Shown here one piece after another: positions 24,456 through 34,444 of a stretch of 64,000 nt of DNA. A program made the position numbers and the translations under genes. Origin of the DNA: Acidobacteriaceae bacterium (GTDB lineage Bacteria; Acidobacteriota; Terriglobia; Terriglobales; Acidobacteriaceae); the NCBI GenBank assembly GCA_003132405.1, contig PKXQ01000107.1:169175-233174 (forward strand), written 5' to 3'. The notes under the pieces are model-generated. The model saw nothing but the letters and a program-made list of their open reading frames with translations, searched no databases and had not been told where the DNA came from. Numbering within the stretch: the first letter of the stretch is position 1; the number at the start of each line of letters is the position of its first letter.

Positions 24456-26723
24456 TCACTCGGCCAAAGCGAGTTCCACTTCGTGGTCAGCCAATTGCTT
24501 TTCGAAACTCTCTTTTGGAATTCGCAGCAAACGCTGGGAGTAGGTATAGGCATGAGCGGGTAGGGTTTTGCCGTCCACTTTGATCGCGCGTGGCCCTTTC
24601 GCAAGGTAAGCGCCAAAGTCTCCCGGTTCCGGCAAGCGCACCAGCACGCTCGATCCCTGACGCCTCACAGACTCTAAAGCCGAGGGACCGAGATACTTGT
24701 CCAGGGAGCCAAACACAGCAACACCCCGATCCACGGGCACAAAAGTAAACAGGTCGTGACCGAACTCCGCAAGGCTCACAGTAAGATCCGATTGCTTAGA
24801 GTTCAGAATGGTGACCGTACCGGTACTTCGTTGATAGACCGCGATATCTTCTACACGTGGTTCCGCCTCAACTAGTCCCATTACGTCTCGTGGCTGCACA
24901 ACTCCGCTAACCGTCTGAGCTGACTTGTTAACATTAAAGACCGCAACCATTCCTGCCTTTAGACCAGGCCGGGTGATAGTTCCAAACACTTTTAGCGGCA
25001 CTGGCTCAATCGATGTATCTCTCAGTAACACGTCCGGCGTAGCCATTCCGGGTCCGTCTAACATCAGCAGTTTGCCATTAGACAACGCCAGTGGCAGCAG
25101 ATACTTTGGATTCTCCTTCCCGGGAGAATCTGTGGTGTAAATCGGACCACCACTTATCGCCCTCGCGGTGGCCTGATACTCTCCATCGTCGCGCTCGGTC
25201 TCAAACATATCCCAGTCGGGAAAAGCGAAGTTCGCGGTCCAATAGGAGTTATAAGCGTTCCAGAAAACATGATCTTTAATATCTGCCCGGCTGTCTGGGT
25301 TGTAGTCCTCACTGTTGCGAGCGACATTGGAGTATCGCCAGTTGAAAGCATTCTCAAGCGACATTTCCATGCAATTGATCACACTCACACATTGCCTTCC
25401 CTCGGCTCGATCTGCATTAGACGACATGTACTCCAGCGCCGCGTCCTGGACATTCTGTTGCTCTCCCGCACCCGAGCTGAATAGAGGCAACAACCCATCG
25501 GTAAACTTCGGGTTACTGGCTTGGTTGTCGACTTTTATAAAATCGACACCGGCATGTTTGAGAAAGCGGTACCAATCGGCGTAGAAGCTCTTGCCAGCTC
25601 CACCCCGTGGGTCGGGCAGGTACTGCCCATTGTCTCCCGCAAATAGTGCATGATCGCGACCGATCTCAGAGTCCGGATCGACTCCCTGCCAGTACCCTTG
25701 AAAGACATGCCAAACGCCGACATAAGGTACGTGATATTCCTCGTGAAGAGTCCGGACTAATCCAGCGATCCCGTGAGGGAACTTGGCCGGGTCGGCATCA
25801 TAGCCTGCCAGCTTCTGAGCATTAGCAGTGCGCCATCCTTCGTCCACTAAGACGAACCCCAATGGAATATTATGCGCACGCAAGGAACGCACGCTGTTGA
25901 GTACCTTTTCTTCCGTCACGGTGTCATAGTAAGTATTCCAGGAACACCATCCGAGAGATCGAAAGACTTCAGGATAAGTCTTCTGCCAGCGCAGCTTTCC
26001 GTAGTAAGAGTTGGCCGCGAATGAGGCCGTGTATGCCGTGGGAGCGAGTTGGTAGGGATCTTTGCCTGAAGCATAGGCGAAGAGTGGAATGCGGTGTGGT
26101 GTGAAGTTGGCAAGATGGCTGGAGAGAGAAACGCGGAATTGATCGAAGTCAGATACGCCTAACTCACCCACCATCCCGTCGCCAGCCAAAGGAACCAGGA
26201 GATTATATTTGCTTTCCCCCATTCGTTGCCAAAGCAGCAACTGATTAGCACCCGAGAGCATTCGGGGATCGGAGACAAAGGTCGGCGTGAGCCACCACAG
26301 TTTCAGCCGATGAAGAGCTAGCCCGCGGGCAAACTCGATGAGCTGCATCCCAACCGTCACACCATCTTTCGCTACCGGAGGCTCGCCCTCATAATCGAGC
26401 GTTGCGACCAGGACCTCTGGCTTCAGATATCGCCGAAGCTCGATTGTCGCTTTGACCTGCTCACCGGGAGCCCTCGCAATTCGATATCGATGTAACTCAT
26501 ATTCGCCCGCAGCATCGCTGCCGCGATCCTCGCCCGCCGGCTCCAAGTCCGCCGAGACTGAGCGCGCAGCCAGTTGCACTTGCAAGCGCATGCCGCTGAT
26601 CACGACGCCGCTTGAGGCTCGGACCTGAAGACTCCCATGATCGACGCTCACGGAGAGCTCAGCTTGTGCCGGTAGTATCGCCCCCAATATAAGAAGCAAA
26701 CAGAATCTCGGATGGATGAACGT
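24456..26723 (-). CDS. GH36-type/raffinose synthase (Sip1)-like glycosidase, secreted; probable ACG start
   Basis: About 755 residues. Landmarks of the raffinose synthase/Sip1 branch of GH36 are GWCSWNTYYD, VLVDEGWR, the nucleophile Asp in FIKVDNQ, and SEDYNPDSR in the acid/base region. The enzyme probably hydrolyses or transfers alpha-galactosyl or related sugars. The first conventional start, TTG at 26699, would cut the signal peptide. The paralogue at 45332 starts MNIRSKFFLFL; aligned without gaps, its Met corresponds to an ACG at 26723, seven bases after AAGGAG. That start gives a full signal peptide ending PAQA. It lies 136 bp after the TonB receptor gene, and an MGH1 relic follows its stop. 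Confidence 0.82.
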   Translation of the reverse strand, partial: TFIHPRFCLLLILGAILPAQAELSVSVDHGSLQVRASSGVVISGMRLQVQLAARSVSADLEPAGEDRGSDAAGEYELHRYRIARAPGEQVKATIELRRYLKPEVLVATLDYEGEPPVAKDGVTVGMQLIEFARGLALHRLKLWWLTPTFVSDPRMLSGANQLLLWQRMGESKYNLLVPLAGDGMVGELGVSDFDQFRVSLSSHLANFTPHRIPLFAYASGKDPYQLAPTAYTASFAANSYYGKLRWQKTYPEVFRSLGWCSWNTYYDTVTEEKVLNSVRSLRAHNIPLGFVLVDEGWRTANAQKLAGYDADPAKFPHGIAGLVRTLHEEYHVPYVGVWHVFQGYWQGVDPDSEIGRDHALFAGDNGQYLPDPRGGAGKSFYADWYRFLKHAGVDFIKVDNQASNPKFTDGLLPLFSSGAGEQQNVQDAALEYMSSNADRAEGRQCVSVINCMEMSLENAFNWRYSNVARNSEDYNPDSRADIKDHVFWNAYNSYWTANFAFPDWDMFETERDDGEYQATARAISGGPIYTTDSPGKENPKYLLPLALSNGKLLMLDGPGMATPDVLLRDTSIEPVPLKVFGTITRPGLKAGMVAVFNVNKSAQTVSGVVQPRDVMGLVEAEPRVEDIAVYQRSTGTVTILNSKQSDLTVSLAEFGHDLFTFVPVDRGVAVFGSLDKYLGPSALESVRRQGSSVLVRLPEPGDFGAYLAKGPRAIKVDGKTLPAHAYTYSQRLLRIPKESFEKQLADHEVELALAE

Positions 26724-26859
26724 GCGCCCCCTCCTTAATGTTTTCCTGGCCCGATCGGCTCACAAACGCTTCTCAGGCCATACTTTGTCTTCCCAACTCA
26801 CTATTACGTAGCCCCCTCGGCGATATGCTTGTGAAATCGGCATCGACAATATTCTTTTC

Positions 26860-29800
26860 CTAGAACAACAATTTTAGAGCGAACTGAACTTGTCTTGGAT
26901 TCCCCACGAAGTTCAATATCTGACCAGGATTTTCGCCGCCCGAGGCGGCATCAAACTGGGGATTGGGCAGGCCCAGGTTGGTATGGTTGAAGATATTGAA
27001 GAACTCCGAGCGAAATTCCAGTTTGAAACGCTCCGTAAGCCGGAAACTCTTGAACAATGAGAAATCAAAGTTCACGAAACCCGGTCCTGTCAGGCTATTC
27101 CTGCCAGCGTCACCATAGGAATTGACGGGTGCGGTATAAGCTGCGGGATTGAACCATTCCGTCCGACTTTGATGAAACGGTGCTCCGCTGGGGTCAGTAC
27201 CTCCGTAGGGGTTGCCGATTACATTTGGCCTTACTGACCCTCCCGGTCCCGCATTGATGGCCGTATCCGCGCCGGAATACACAGGCGTAAACGGCGAACC
27301 GGTTTGGGCAGTTGTGATGCCGTTTATCTGCCAGCCTCCAAGCACTCCGTTTACCGCAGGATTGGAACTATTCATGAATCTCTTACCCGCTCCGAAGGGG
27401 AGTTCGTAAATGTAACTAATGATGGCCCGGTGGGTAGCATTCCAGTCCGAGGGACCACGCTCGGCCGCAAAGTCAAACGAGTTCTGCGGCTGCGCTCCGG
27501 AGGCCGCCGTCGGTTGGGCGGTGACTGAGCCGTTGTCGATTGATCGCGAGAACACATAGGACGCAGACAATCCAAACCCGGACGAAAAGCGCCGCTCCAC
27601 TTTTACCTGAAGCCCGTTGTAGTTCGACTGTTCCACATTCACCAAAGCACTTACTACGGAAACGTTGGGCGAGATGGGCGATGCCGCCTGGGAAGTTCCT
27701 GGCGCCCACTGATTCAGATTTGTCAGACCAGTCAGATGCACTCCGGCGCTGCCCACGTAGGCAACGTCAAAAAGCACGTCTCCGGGAAGCATGCGTTGTA
27801 TGTCCAGGTTCCACTGCTGCTCGTAGGGAGTCGGTTGCGATTTCGGAACATAAGTCACGCTGGAGCCTACCGGGGGGATCGTCGGATTGGACGGTATCAC
27901 GATCGGGATGCCGTCCGAGACCAGCGTGTTTCCGGGAGGCCCCAAGATATTTCCAACGTCAACGTTAACCGCGGTGAAGGCAAACGGAGTGTTCTGGTTG
28001 AGGCGATCGGTCGTGGTTCCAACCGCCTGGGTCACCAGGGCCAGATAAGAAATCCCGTATCCCCCGCGGAGGGAAGTTTTGCCATCTGCGGTCAGAGCAC
28101 ACGCAAAACCAATGTGCGGACTGAAATTGTGATAATTCGTATCGAGCGTGCTTGCGGAGACGCCACTGGTTCCGGGCAGAACCATCGTTACGGTAGCGGG
28201 ATCAAAATTGGATAATCGGTTGTGGGCTTCCGTGGCCGGACGATAAAGATCCCAGCGCACCCCCAGATTCAGCGTCAATCTTTTGGTTGCCTTCAAGTTG
28301 TCCTGAAAATAGGCGCCGTATTCCTTAACCCGTTCCCCGAATTCCTGCGGCACGATTTGGCGTTCACTTTCGAGGGGCACTCCCAGCAAAGTGCTGGCAA
28401 AAGTATCTCCGCCAACAAACGAACTCCCCGTTTCGTAGGGAAAGAAAATATACAGGCCGCGCGAGATCAGAGACTGCAACAGATTAAATTCACGGAAACG
28501 GCCGAGGAAGCCCATCTTAAAGTCATTGCGGCCTTTCACCCAGGAAAAATTGTCGGCGATCTGGGGCACGTTGAAGGTGTTGTAAAAAGGTCCGCCCAAT
28601 CCCGCACCCATGTTGGTCCCGATCGGCAGGGAGTAGAGGAGCGGAAAACCATTGGTTTGCGCGGCATTCGGCGAAGTATTCAAACCGCCCAGGCCCTTGA
28701 TGCTCGACTCATACTGCATGGCTGCTCCGGGAGGTCCGTCGCTAAGGTCCCGGCTGTAGGCGAAAATAAATTCATTGACCGCTGTGGGACTGAGCACGTG
28801 CGTGTAATTCAGAGTGTAGAGACGCTGGTTGTTGGTCAGATTCTGCTCAATCAGATTGGAGCTGCCGCCAAGGCGCTGCCCATAAAGAGGTGTGGCGTTA
28901 TTGTTTCCGGAAATATAGACCAGGCCGAACGACAACCTATCCTTGGCCCTGGGTTCATAGTCGACATGCACGTCCGCTGAGTTTTGATTCAGCGGCGATG
29001 CCGTGGAGGTAATGTAGTTACTCGCCGGGCAAGTGGCAGAACCCGGAGTGCAGTTTGGAGCCGGAAGCAGCGAGAACATTAAAGCGACCGTCGGGTCGGC
29101 CAGGTTTGCCGGAATCTGATTATTGGGAAAGGGAGCTCGAGCCGGGTCAAACGGGTTGTAAATCTGACCGGCCGGGTTCGAGCAAACCCCGCCGACGAAA
29201 CTGCCACCCGCCGCCGCGCAATCGGAAGAGTAATCATAAAATCCGTTGGTCGGTGTAGCTTCCGAGACCAAGGGGATCGAAGATCGAGAAGTTCCCGACT
29301 GCCTTATGCGCTCGCCTTGGTAGTCGCCAAAGAAGAACAACTTATCTTTCAAAATCGGTCCACCGAAGGAGCCACCGTATTGATTGAACTTGTAGGGCAG
29401 TTTACTGGGAGCAAACGGGGGGGTAGCGTCCAAGAAGTCGTTGCGAAAATATTCAAAGAGGCTGCCATGAAAACTATTCGTACCGCTGCGCAAGTGCGCG
29501 TTAATCACGCCTCCCAAAGCGCGCCCGTATTCCGCGCTGAAATTGCTGGTTAAAACCTGAAATTCCCCCACCGCCTCCAGGTTGGGCAGGATATCAACCG
29601 AACCAGCGGCCGCTGGAACCACGTCCGCACCATCAATCAGAAAACTGTTCCCGGCGCTGCGCGCGCCGTTGATGTCGTATAGACCCGTCGAAACCCCGGG
29701 CGCCAATGCGCCTTGCGCTGCCGGCGCTACGCCGGCTGCCAACGGAATGAGGTTTTCGAAGTTTCTGCCATTCAATGGCAGATCCTGAACCGATTTTTCA

Positions 29801-30213
29801 GGGACCACCTCCCCCAGACTTGAAGTGGTCGTGTCGATGAGTTGTTGCGCCAGGTCAACCACCGTTACCTTTTCCTGCTGGGAACCCGGTTGCAGCACGA
29901 AATTGGTGGTGATGGTCTGCCCAATCGACAGCACCAACCCCACTTTGGATTGCGCCTGAAAACCCGCCAGAACCACCTCGACACGATATTGTCCGGGCAA
30001 CAGATTGGGCGCCGAGAACAGGCCGGCCGAATCCGTCACGACCGTTCGCGTGACATTCTTCCCCACATCAGTAATGCGGACGTCGGCGTTCCTCACGATC
30101 GCTCCCGAACTGTCCGTAACCTCTCCCGTGATCGTTCCCGTCGACACCTGTCCCAAGATCCAAACGGGACTCAGGACCAACACTGCCATCACCACCAGAA
30201 CCCTTAGCTTCAT
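26860..30213 (-). CDS. TonB-dependent receptor, Oar-like, with carboxypeptidase regulatory-like domain
   Basis: A 1,117-residue outer-membrane receptor. The signal peptide (LVVMAVLVLSPVWILGQ) is followed by the regulatory-like beta domain (GTITGEVTDSSGAIV), plug motifs (DLPLNGRNF, LIDGADV) and a barrel ending in FALKLLF. The ATG at 30213 has GGAGGGGG directly upstream; an ORF extension to 30264 adds residues without homology. It lies 76 bp after the zinc alcohol dehydrogenase and 136 bp before the GH36-like gene, so it probably imports the substrate of that enzyme. It is more distant from the receptors at 11056 and 56613 than those are from each other. Confidence 0.92.
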   Translation of the reverse strand: MKLRVLVVMAVLVLSPVWILGQVSTGTITGEVTDSSGAIVRNADVRITDVGKNVTRTVVTDSAGLFSAPNLLPGQYRVEVVLAGFQAQSKVGLVLSIGQTITTNFVLQPGSQQEKVTVVDLAQQLIDTTTSSLGEVVPEKSVQDLPLNGRNFENLIPLAAGVAPAAQGALAPGVSTGLYDINGARSAGNSFLIDGADVVPAAAGSVDILPNLEAVGEFQVLTSNFSAEYGRALGGVINAHLRSGTNSFHGSLFEYFRNDFLDATPPFAPSKLPYKFNQYGGSFGGPILKDKLFFFGDYQGERIRQSGTSRSSIPLVSEATPTNGFYDYSSDCAAAGGSFVGGVCSNPAGQIYNPFDPARAPFPNNQIPANLADPTVALMFSLLPAPNCTPGSATCPASNYITSTASPLNQNSADVHVDYEPRAKDRLSFGLVYISGNNNATPLYGQRLGGSSNLIEQNLTNNQRLYTLNYTHVLSPTAVNEFIFAYSRDLSDGPPGAAMQYESSIKGLGGLNTSPNAAQTNGFPLLYSLPIGTNMGAGLGGPFYNTFNVPQIADNFSWVKGRNDFKMGFLGRFREFNLLQSLISRGLYIFFPYETGSSFVGGDTFASTLLGVPLESERQIVPQEFGERVKEYGAYFQDNLKATKRLTLNLGVRWDLYRPATEAHNRLSNFDPATVTMVLPGTSGVSASTLDTNYHNFSPHIGFACALTADGKTSLRGGYGISYLALVTQAVGTTTDRLNQNTPFAFTAVNVDVGNILGPPGNTLVSDGIPIVIPSNPTIPPVGSSVTYVPKSQPTPYEQQWNLDIQRMLPGDVLFDVAYVGSAGVHLTGLTNLNQWAPGTSQAASPISPNVSVVSALVNVEQSNYNGLQVKVERRFSSGFGLSASYVFSRSIDNGSVTAQPTAASGAQPQNSFDFAAERGPSDWNATHRAIISYIYELPFGAGKRFMNSSNPAVNGVLGGWQINGITTAQTGSPFTPVYSGADTAINAGPGGSVRPNVIGNPYGGTDPSGAPFHQSRTEWFNPAAYTAPVNSYGDAGRNSLTGPGFVNFDFSLFKSFRLTERFKLEFRSEFFNIFNHTNLGLPNPQFDAASGGENPGQILNFVGNPRQVQFALKLLF

Positions 30214-30242
30214 ATCCCCCTCCGCGTCGCAGCGATTCAGAT

Positions 30243-30261
30243 ACTGACAAACGATGTCAGT
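30243..30261. promoter_or_regulatory. Inverted repeat upstream of the TonB receptor at 30213
   Basis: ACTGACA (30243-30249), a 5-bp spacer and TGTCAGT (30255-30261) form a perfect 7-bp inverted repeat, 30 bp before the receptor start. It resembles the TGTCAGACA core of the GntR-type sites at 7738 and 10935 but the arms are spaced differently. It could be an operator; no clear -35/-10 pair was found around it. Confidence 0.35.
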
Positions 30262-30289
30262 CACGAGAATGTCGTTCGTACAGTGATGT

Positions 30290-31342
30290 CTACAATTCCA
30301 TGTCGATCATTGTTCTAATGTTTGTGCTTCCCCGTTCCTCGAAGTGCGTGAGCGTATCGAGTGCTTCGTGCAAGGGAAGAGTTTGTGTAATCAAGGGTTC
30401 CGCTTTCATACTTCCGCTATTCAACATTGCAATCACTGTAGGGAATTCATCGTTGTAGGCGATCGTGGTGGTGATCGTCTTTTCCTTGCTGAGCACATCA
30501 TTCCAGTTGAATTCGATGGGGTGCGGGACCAATCCGGAGAGACAGACCGTACCGCCTGGCCGGGTCACAGAAAGAGCGGTTTCCAAAGCCGGTCGGGAGC
30601 CCACACACTCGAAAGCAAAATCAACCCCCATCCCGCCGGTGCGCTCCAGGACAACCTGGCGGGGATCGGATTGCTCCGTGTGAATAAATTCTGTTGCCCC
30701 GAGTTCCTCGGCAAAACGCCGCTTGGCGGAAGACTTCTCGATCACATATACGTCAATGACGCCGCATGCTCGTAGCGCTTGCAGCGTGCACAATCCGATC
30801 GCTCCCCCGCCAACTACAGCCGCGCGGCTGCCGGGTTCGACTTTCGCCCGCCGCAGCGAGTGCAAAGCTACCGAAAGCGGTTCGACCAGCGCCGCTGCAC
30901 GTAGAGAGACGTTGGAACGGAGTAGATGGCAGCACTCCGCCGGCACTACCGCATACTCGGCATAGCCACCGTCGCGTCCAAAACCTATCAGCGCAGCCGA
31001 GGCACACTGCGCTCCGAATCCTCGCTGGCACAATTCACACTGGCGGCAGCAATCGACAGCGTTGACTGTGACACGATCGCCCGCTTTTACCCGGGTTACG
31101 CCGGAAGCTACTTCGAGAACCTCGCCGGAAAACTCATGACCGAGCACAAGGGGAACTGAGCGGCCGGTTCGGGGATGCGGTTTTGCGCTTACATACAATG
31201 GCCCATTCGCATACTCGTTGAAATCCGTATGACAAAGGGCCGAGAACTTGACCTGCAGCCGAACCTCGCCGGGCCTCATCGTTGGCTCGGGAAAGTCCTC
31301 ATACCGCAGATCTTTCTTTCCGTAATAAACCAAAGCTTTCAT
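30290..31342 (-). CDS. Zinc-dependent medium-chain alcohol/polyol dehydrogenase
   Basis: A 350-residue MDR enzyme. The catalytic-zinc region has CHTDFNEY and GHEFSGEV. The structural-zinc cysteines are in CCRQCELCQRGFGAQC. The Rossmann motif is VVGGGAIGL. It resembles threonine, sorbitol and 2,3-butanediol dehydrogenases; in this context oxidation of a sugar or polyol (or reduction of lactaldehyde) is most likely. The ATG at 31342 follows GGGAG; the ORF extension to 31408 is not supported. It heads the minus-strand run with the TonB receptor and GH36-like gene, and its promoter shares a conserved block with that of the GH78 operon. Confidence 0.9.
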   Translation of the reverse strand: MKALVYYGKKDLRYEDFPEPTMRPGEVRLQVKFSALCHTDFNEYANGPLYVSAKPHPRTGRSVPLVLGHEFSGEVLEVASGVTRVKAGDRVTVNAVDCCRQCELCQRGFGAQCASAALIGFGRDGGYAEYAVVPAECCHLLRSNVSLRAAALVEPLSVALHSLRRAKVEPGSRAAVVGGGAIGLCTLQALRACGVIDVYVIEKSSAKRRFAEELGATEFIHTEQSDPRQVVLERTGGMGVDFAFECVGSRPALETALSVTRPGGTVCLSGLVPHPIEFNWNDVLSKEKTITTTIAYNDEFPTVIAMLNSGSMKAEPLITQTLPLHEALDTLTHFEERGSTNIRTMIDMEL

Positions 31343-31428
31343 TTGCGGCTCTCCCACGGAGCCGTCAACCGCCCGCGTTTTCGACGCGGTCCTTCCCACG
31401 AGAAGCAACGTGCCAGCAAACAGATTCG

Positions 31429-31500
31429 TTTTTACGCCGTTCGACCAACCTCATTCAACCTCGCTGGTTTACGGGATTGAATTACTTCTTTACATCTATT
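31429..31500 (-). promoter_or_regulatory. Promoter and conserved 32-bp box of the alcohol dehydrogenase gene
   Basis: On the minus strand, TTGAAT (31458-31453), a 17-bp spacer and GTAAAA (31435-31430) form a candidate promoter. Ten bp upstream of the -35 lies a 32-bp box (31500-31469) whose core is TGTAAAGAAGTAATTC. The box differs at only three of 32 positions from 60098-60067, upstream of the TonB/GH78 operon, where the -35, spacer length and a GTAAAAA element are also in the same positions. A common activator is inferred, possibly the regulator encoded at 60502. Confidence 0.55.
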
Positions 31501-31597
31501 CACAAGACGGGCTTTTCGTTGTTTTCACGCTTAAACTTTCGAGCAGATACGTGAGTTTCCGAACCAGCAAAACATTTCAGTGAGTGGAGAACACAGC

Positions 31598-32265
31598 ATG
31601 CTACTCGAAGGAAAAACTGCGATGGTTACAGGAGGCGGATCTGGAATCGGTCAATCTTCCGCGTATGCATTCGGTCGAGAGGGAGCCCGAGTCGCGATTT
31701 TCGACTGCAATGCCAAAGCAGCGAAACAGCGGGCTGACGAACTGATTTCGCAACGGTGTGAAGCTATGTTCTTCGCAGGAGATGTCTCTCGTGAAGAGGA
31801 CGTACGTGCGGGAGTCGCAGAGATTTCCTCCAGGTTCGGAAGCATTGACATTCTGCTCAACAACGCGGGTGTTGCCATCCGTCAGTCAGTCACCGAACAA
31901 GACGTAGCCGGTTGGGACAGATGTATGGCCGTAAATCTGAAAGGGGGCTTTCTGTGTTCGAAGCATGTGATCCCGCACATGTTGAACCGTGGCGGCAGCA
32001 TCATCAACATGTCTTCCGTGACTGGGATTGTTGGGGTTCGAAATCGCAGCGCCTACTCTGCTTCAAAGGGCGCCATTGCCGCATTGACAAGAAACATGGC
32101 GCTGGACTATGCGCGCTTTCAGATCCGGGTAAACTGCGTGTGTCCCGGATTTACCACTACACCTTGTGATCAGCGCCCTGTTGCGTGACCCGGAAAAACA
32201 AAGCCGCCTGATCGGGATGCACCCTCTTGGGCGCCTGGGCACTCCCGAGGATATCGCCAATTTTC
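31598..32265 (+). pseudogene. SDR family dehydrogenase, frameshifted and 3'-truncated
   Basis: The first 190 codons encode a normal SDR N-terminus: TGGGSGIGQ cofactor loop, NNAGV, SSVTGIV, YSASKGAI and CVCPGFTTTP. One base is missing near 32163, so this frame stops at 32188. The next frame continues the protein (ISALLRDPEKQ, HPLGRLGTPEDIANFL) to about 32265, where homology ends abruptly and antisense rhamnosidase sequence begins. The last ~35 residues of a normal SDR are absent. The ATG at 31598 follows GGAGA. It is divergent from the alcohol dehydrogenase. A functional product is unlikely. Confidence 0.8.
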
Positions 32266-32934
32266 TCGGGCTCAAAGCCGGTTTCGACTCGTCCTTCGCT
32301 CAGTTTCCATGTAGGTTGCCGTGAGTAGAAGAGCGGATTCGGAACATTGCGAGGCAAGAGATTCTTGAGTGCCAATGAGCTACAGGACACATAGTCCAGG
32401 CGGACCACGACTTGCGTCCGCCACTCTTCATGTTGCGGTTTCAAGCGATAGACTTCCGAAAATGGGCGCTGGAAGCTGTAGCGCTGCACTTTCTGCACCC
32501 TCTCGCGCAACATGACGGCCTGAAATGAATTCGGTCCGCTTCCTGTAGCCGCTATAGCTGAAGCGCCGGCGCTAACCTCAGCTTGGAGAAACGACGGTTG
32601 ATCGAGTAAGTAGTAACTATTCACGTTATAGCCAGCGACTTCGATCGCCACAAGGTTCTTTCCCGGTCCTATAAGTGCGCCAAGATCCCACTCATCGATT
32701 CGATAGTATCCGTGCCCGGCACGCGCTGGACCGTAACCGCAAAACGTCCCATTGACGAAGCAGCGGTAAACCGTCGATGCGGCAACGCGCAAGACGATCG
32801 TTTTATTCGCTGGGCACTCAACCGCTGCACGGAAACCGATCGTGAGGTTCCTTTCGAGCTCCATGCCCTTCGGCCAAATGGGCTTCGCTCCTAAGAAAAT
32901 GAGGTCGCCCCTCTTGTTCAGTTGCCTCGGTTGA
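32262..32934 (-). pseudogene. Internal fragment of an alpha-L-rhamnosidase-like protein
   Basis: About 220 codons resembling the N-terminal beta-sandwich region of bacterial alpha-L-rhamnosidases: PIWPKGMELERN, VYRCFVNGTFCGYGPARAGHGYYRID and GKNLVAIEVAGYNVNS. Homology ends around 32262 after GRVETGFEPEK, where the reading frame runs into antisense SDR sequence. Upstream, the GTG at 32948 lies inside dehydratase-derived sequence. The catalytic domain of a complete enzyme (another several hundred residues) is absent, and a signal peptide is not visible, so both ends are missing. It is clearly different from the intact GH78 gene at 53580. Confidence 0.72.
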
Positions 32935-34267
32935 ACCGTTCGGTCCACAATTCTTCAATACCAGAATGCAATTCTCGTCCACATCAAGATCGGGATTGTC
33001 GATGCGCTCCTTAGTAATGCTCGATATTCTCGAATACCACCGCGCGGCCACGATGGCGCATAAGATGTGGCGAAGCTGCCGAAGGCTTGAGGACTGCTCC
33101 ATCCGGCGCCAGATTGCCACGGAGCAGGGCGATACCGCCGTGTTCCACAAGGGGCTTTTCCAGAGGTCGAATCACTTCGGAATTCCAGTTGGGGGCAGCC
33201 TGGCAATTCTCCCAGATGGTCTTGCCGTTGACGGTCAGAGCATCGCGATGGATCAATTTGCGCTGGTCGAGCGCGCGAATCACCGCAGGCAGTCCACCGG
33301 CATAATAAAAATCCTCCATCAGGAAGCGGCCGGACGGCATTAGATCGACAAGTGTGGGTACGTTCCTGCCAAGCCGATCCCAATCGTCAAGAGTGACCTT
33401 CAGACCGACCCGCCCGGCGATGGCCAGGAGGTGAATAACCGCGTTTGTCGAGCCCCCCACGGCGCCATTTACGACAATCGCATTTTCAAATGCTTGCCGC
33501 GTCAGAACCTGCGCGATACGCAGGTCATCGCGCACCATTTCGACAATCCGGCGGCCCGCCATGTGGGCCAGAACATAGCGGCGAGAATCCACTGCTGGGA
33601 TCGCTGCATTGTGTGGCATTCCAAGGCCGAGAGCCTCGACCATGCAGGCCATGGTGGAGGCTGTTCCCATAGTCATGCAGTGACCAGCGGAGCGCGACAT
33701 GCAAGCCTCGGCATCCATGAAATCGGGTGCGCTTAGAGTGCCCGCTTTCAGTTCTTCCTCGAAGTGCCAAACCGCCGTTCCCGAACCGATGTCCTGACCC
33801 CGATACTTGCCGTTGAGCATCGGGCCGCCCGAAACGACCAACACGGGAACATTGCAACTCGCGGCTCCCATGACTAAAGAGGGTGTCGTCTTGTCGCAGC
33901 CACACAACAATACGACTCCGTCGATCGGGTTCGCGCGAATCGACTCCTCGACGTCCATGCTGACCAGATTCCGGAACAGCATGGCGGTCGGCCGAATGTT
34001 TGTCTCGCCCAGCGACATCACCGGAAATTCGAGAGGAAGGCCTCCCGCCTCCCATACTCCCCGTTTCACGCGTTCGGCAACCTGGCGAAAATGTGCGTTG
34101 CAAGGCGTGAGTTCCGACCAGGTGTTGCAGATACCGATGACGGGCCGTCCATCAAACACATGGTCGGGCAGTCCCTGGTTGCGCATCCAGCTTCGGTGCA
34201 CAAAACCGTCCTTGTCAGTCTTTGCAAACCATGCGGCTGAGCGATAACTGCGCTTTTCGTCGGGCAT
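32935..34267 (-). pseudogene. IlvD/Edd-family sugar-acid dehydratase, frameshifted and 3'-truncated
   Basis: The 418-codon frame from ATG 34267 contains GICNTWSELTPCN, LLCGCDKTTPS and RSAGHCMTMGTASTMA, the cysteine motifs of the arabinonate/xylonate-type branch of the IlvD/Edd family (normally about 570-590 residues). It stops at 33011 (ENIEHY-stop). Skipping one T at 33013 lets the next frame continue the family sequence (KERIDNPDLDVDENC, LVLKNCGP) to 32935, where it ends abruptly at the rhamnosidase fragment. About 100 C-terminal residues are missing. The neighbour upstream is regulator 1. The original role would be dehydration of a sugar acid. Confidence 0.8.
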
Positions 34268-34344
34268 GAAATCTAGCAGTCCCTTCTGTCCAGCTTTACC
34301 GCCATATTGGTCCTCAAAGTCTCTCTATCCAATGAATACTTCGG

Positions 34345-34366
34345 GACAATGGGCGATGTCATTGTC
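34345..34366. promoter_or_regulatory. Inverted repeat upstream of the sugar-acid dehydratase remnant
   Basis: GACAATG (34345-34351) and CATTGTC (34360-34366) form a perfect 7-bp inverted repeat with an 8-bp spacer, about 80 bp upstream of the dehydratase start. The site lies in the 177-bp gap after regulator 1 and may be an operator. A stable terminator is less likely because no U-tract follows on either strand. Confidence 0.35.
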
Positions 34367-34444
34367 GGGCATCCAATTTAGCTCGGTAAACGCGGCTTGT
34401 TTACCAGATTCCATTAGTTTTTTACAAGTTCATCTTTCGATGCG

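Noticed and set aside
28222..28980. 252-codon open frame on + inside the TonB receptor gene
   Set aside because: It is antisense to a well-supported receptor, has no recognisable domain and no ribosome binding site; receptor codon bias produces such frames.
32157..32948. A complete 263-residue rhamnosidase-related protein
   Set aside because: Its first residues derive from dehydratase sequence and its last 34 from antisense SDR sequence, so it is a fragment between two junctions.
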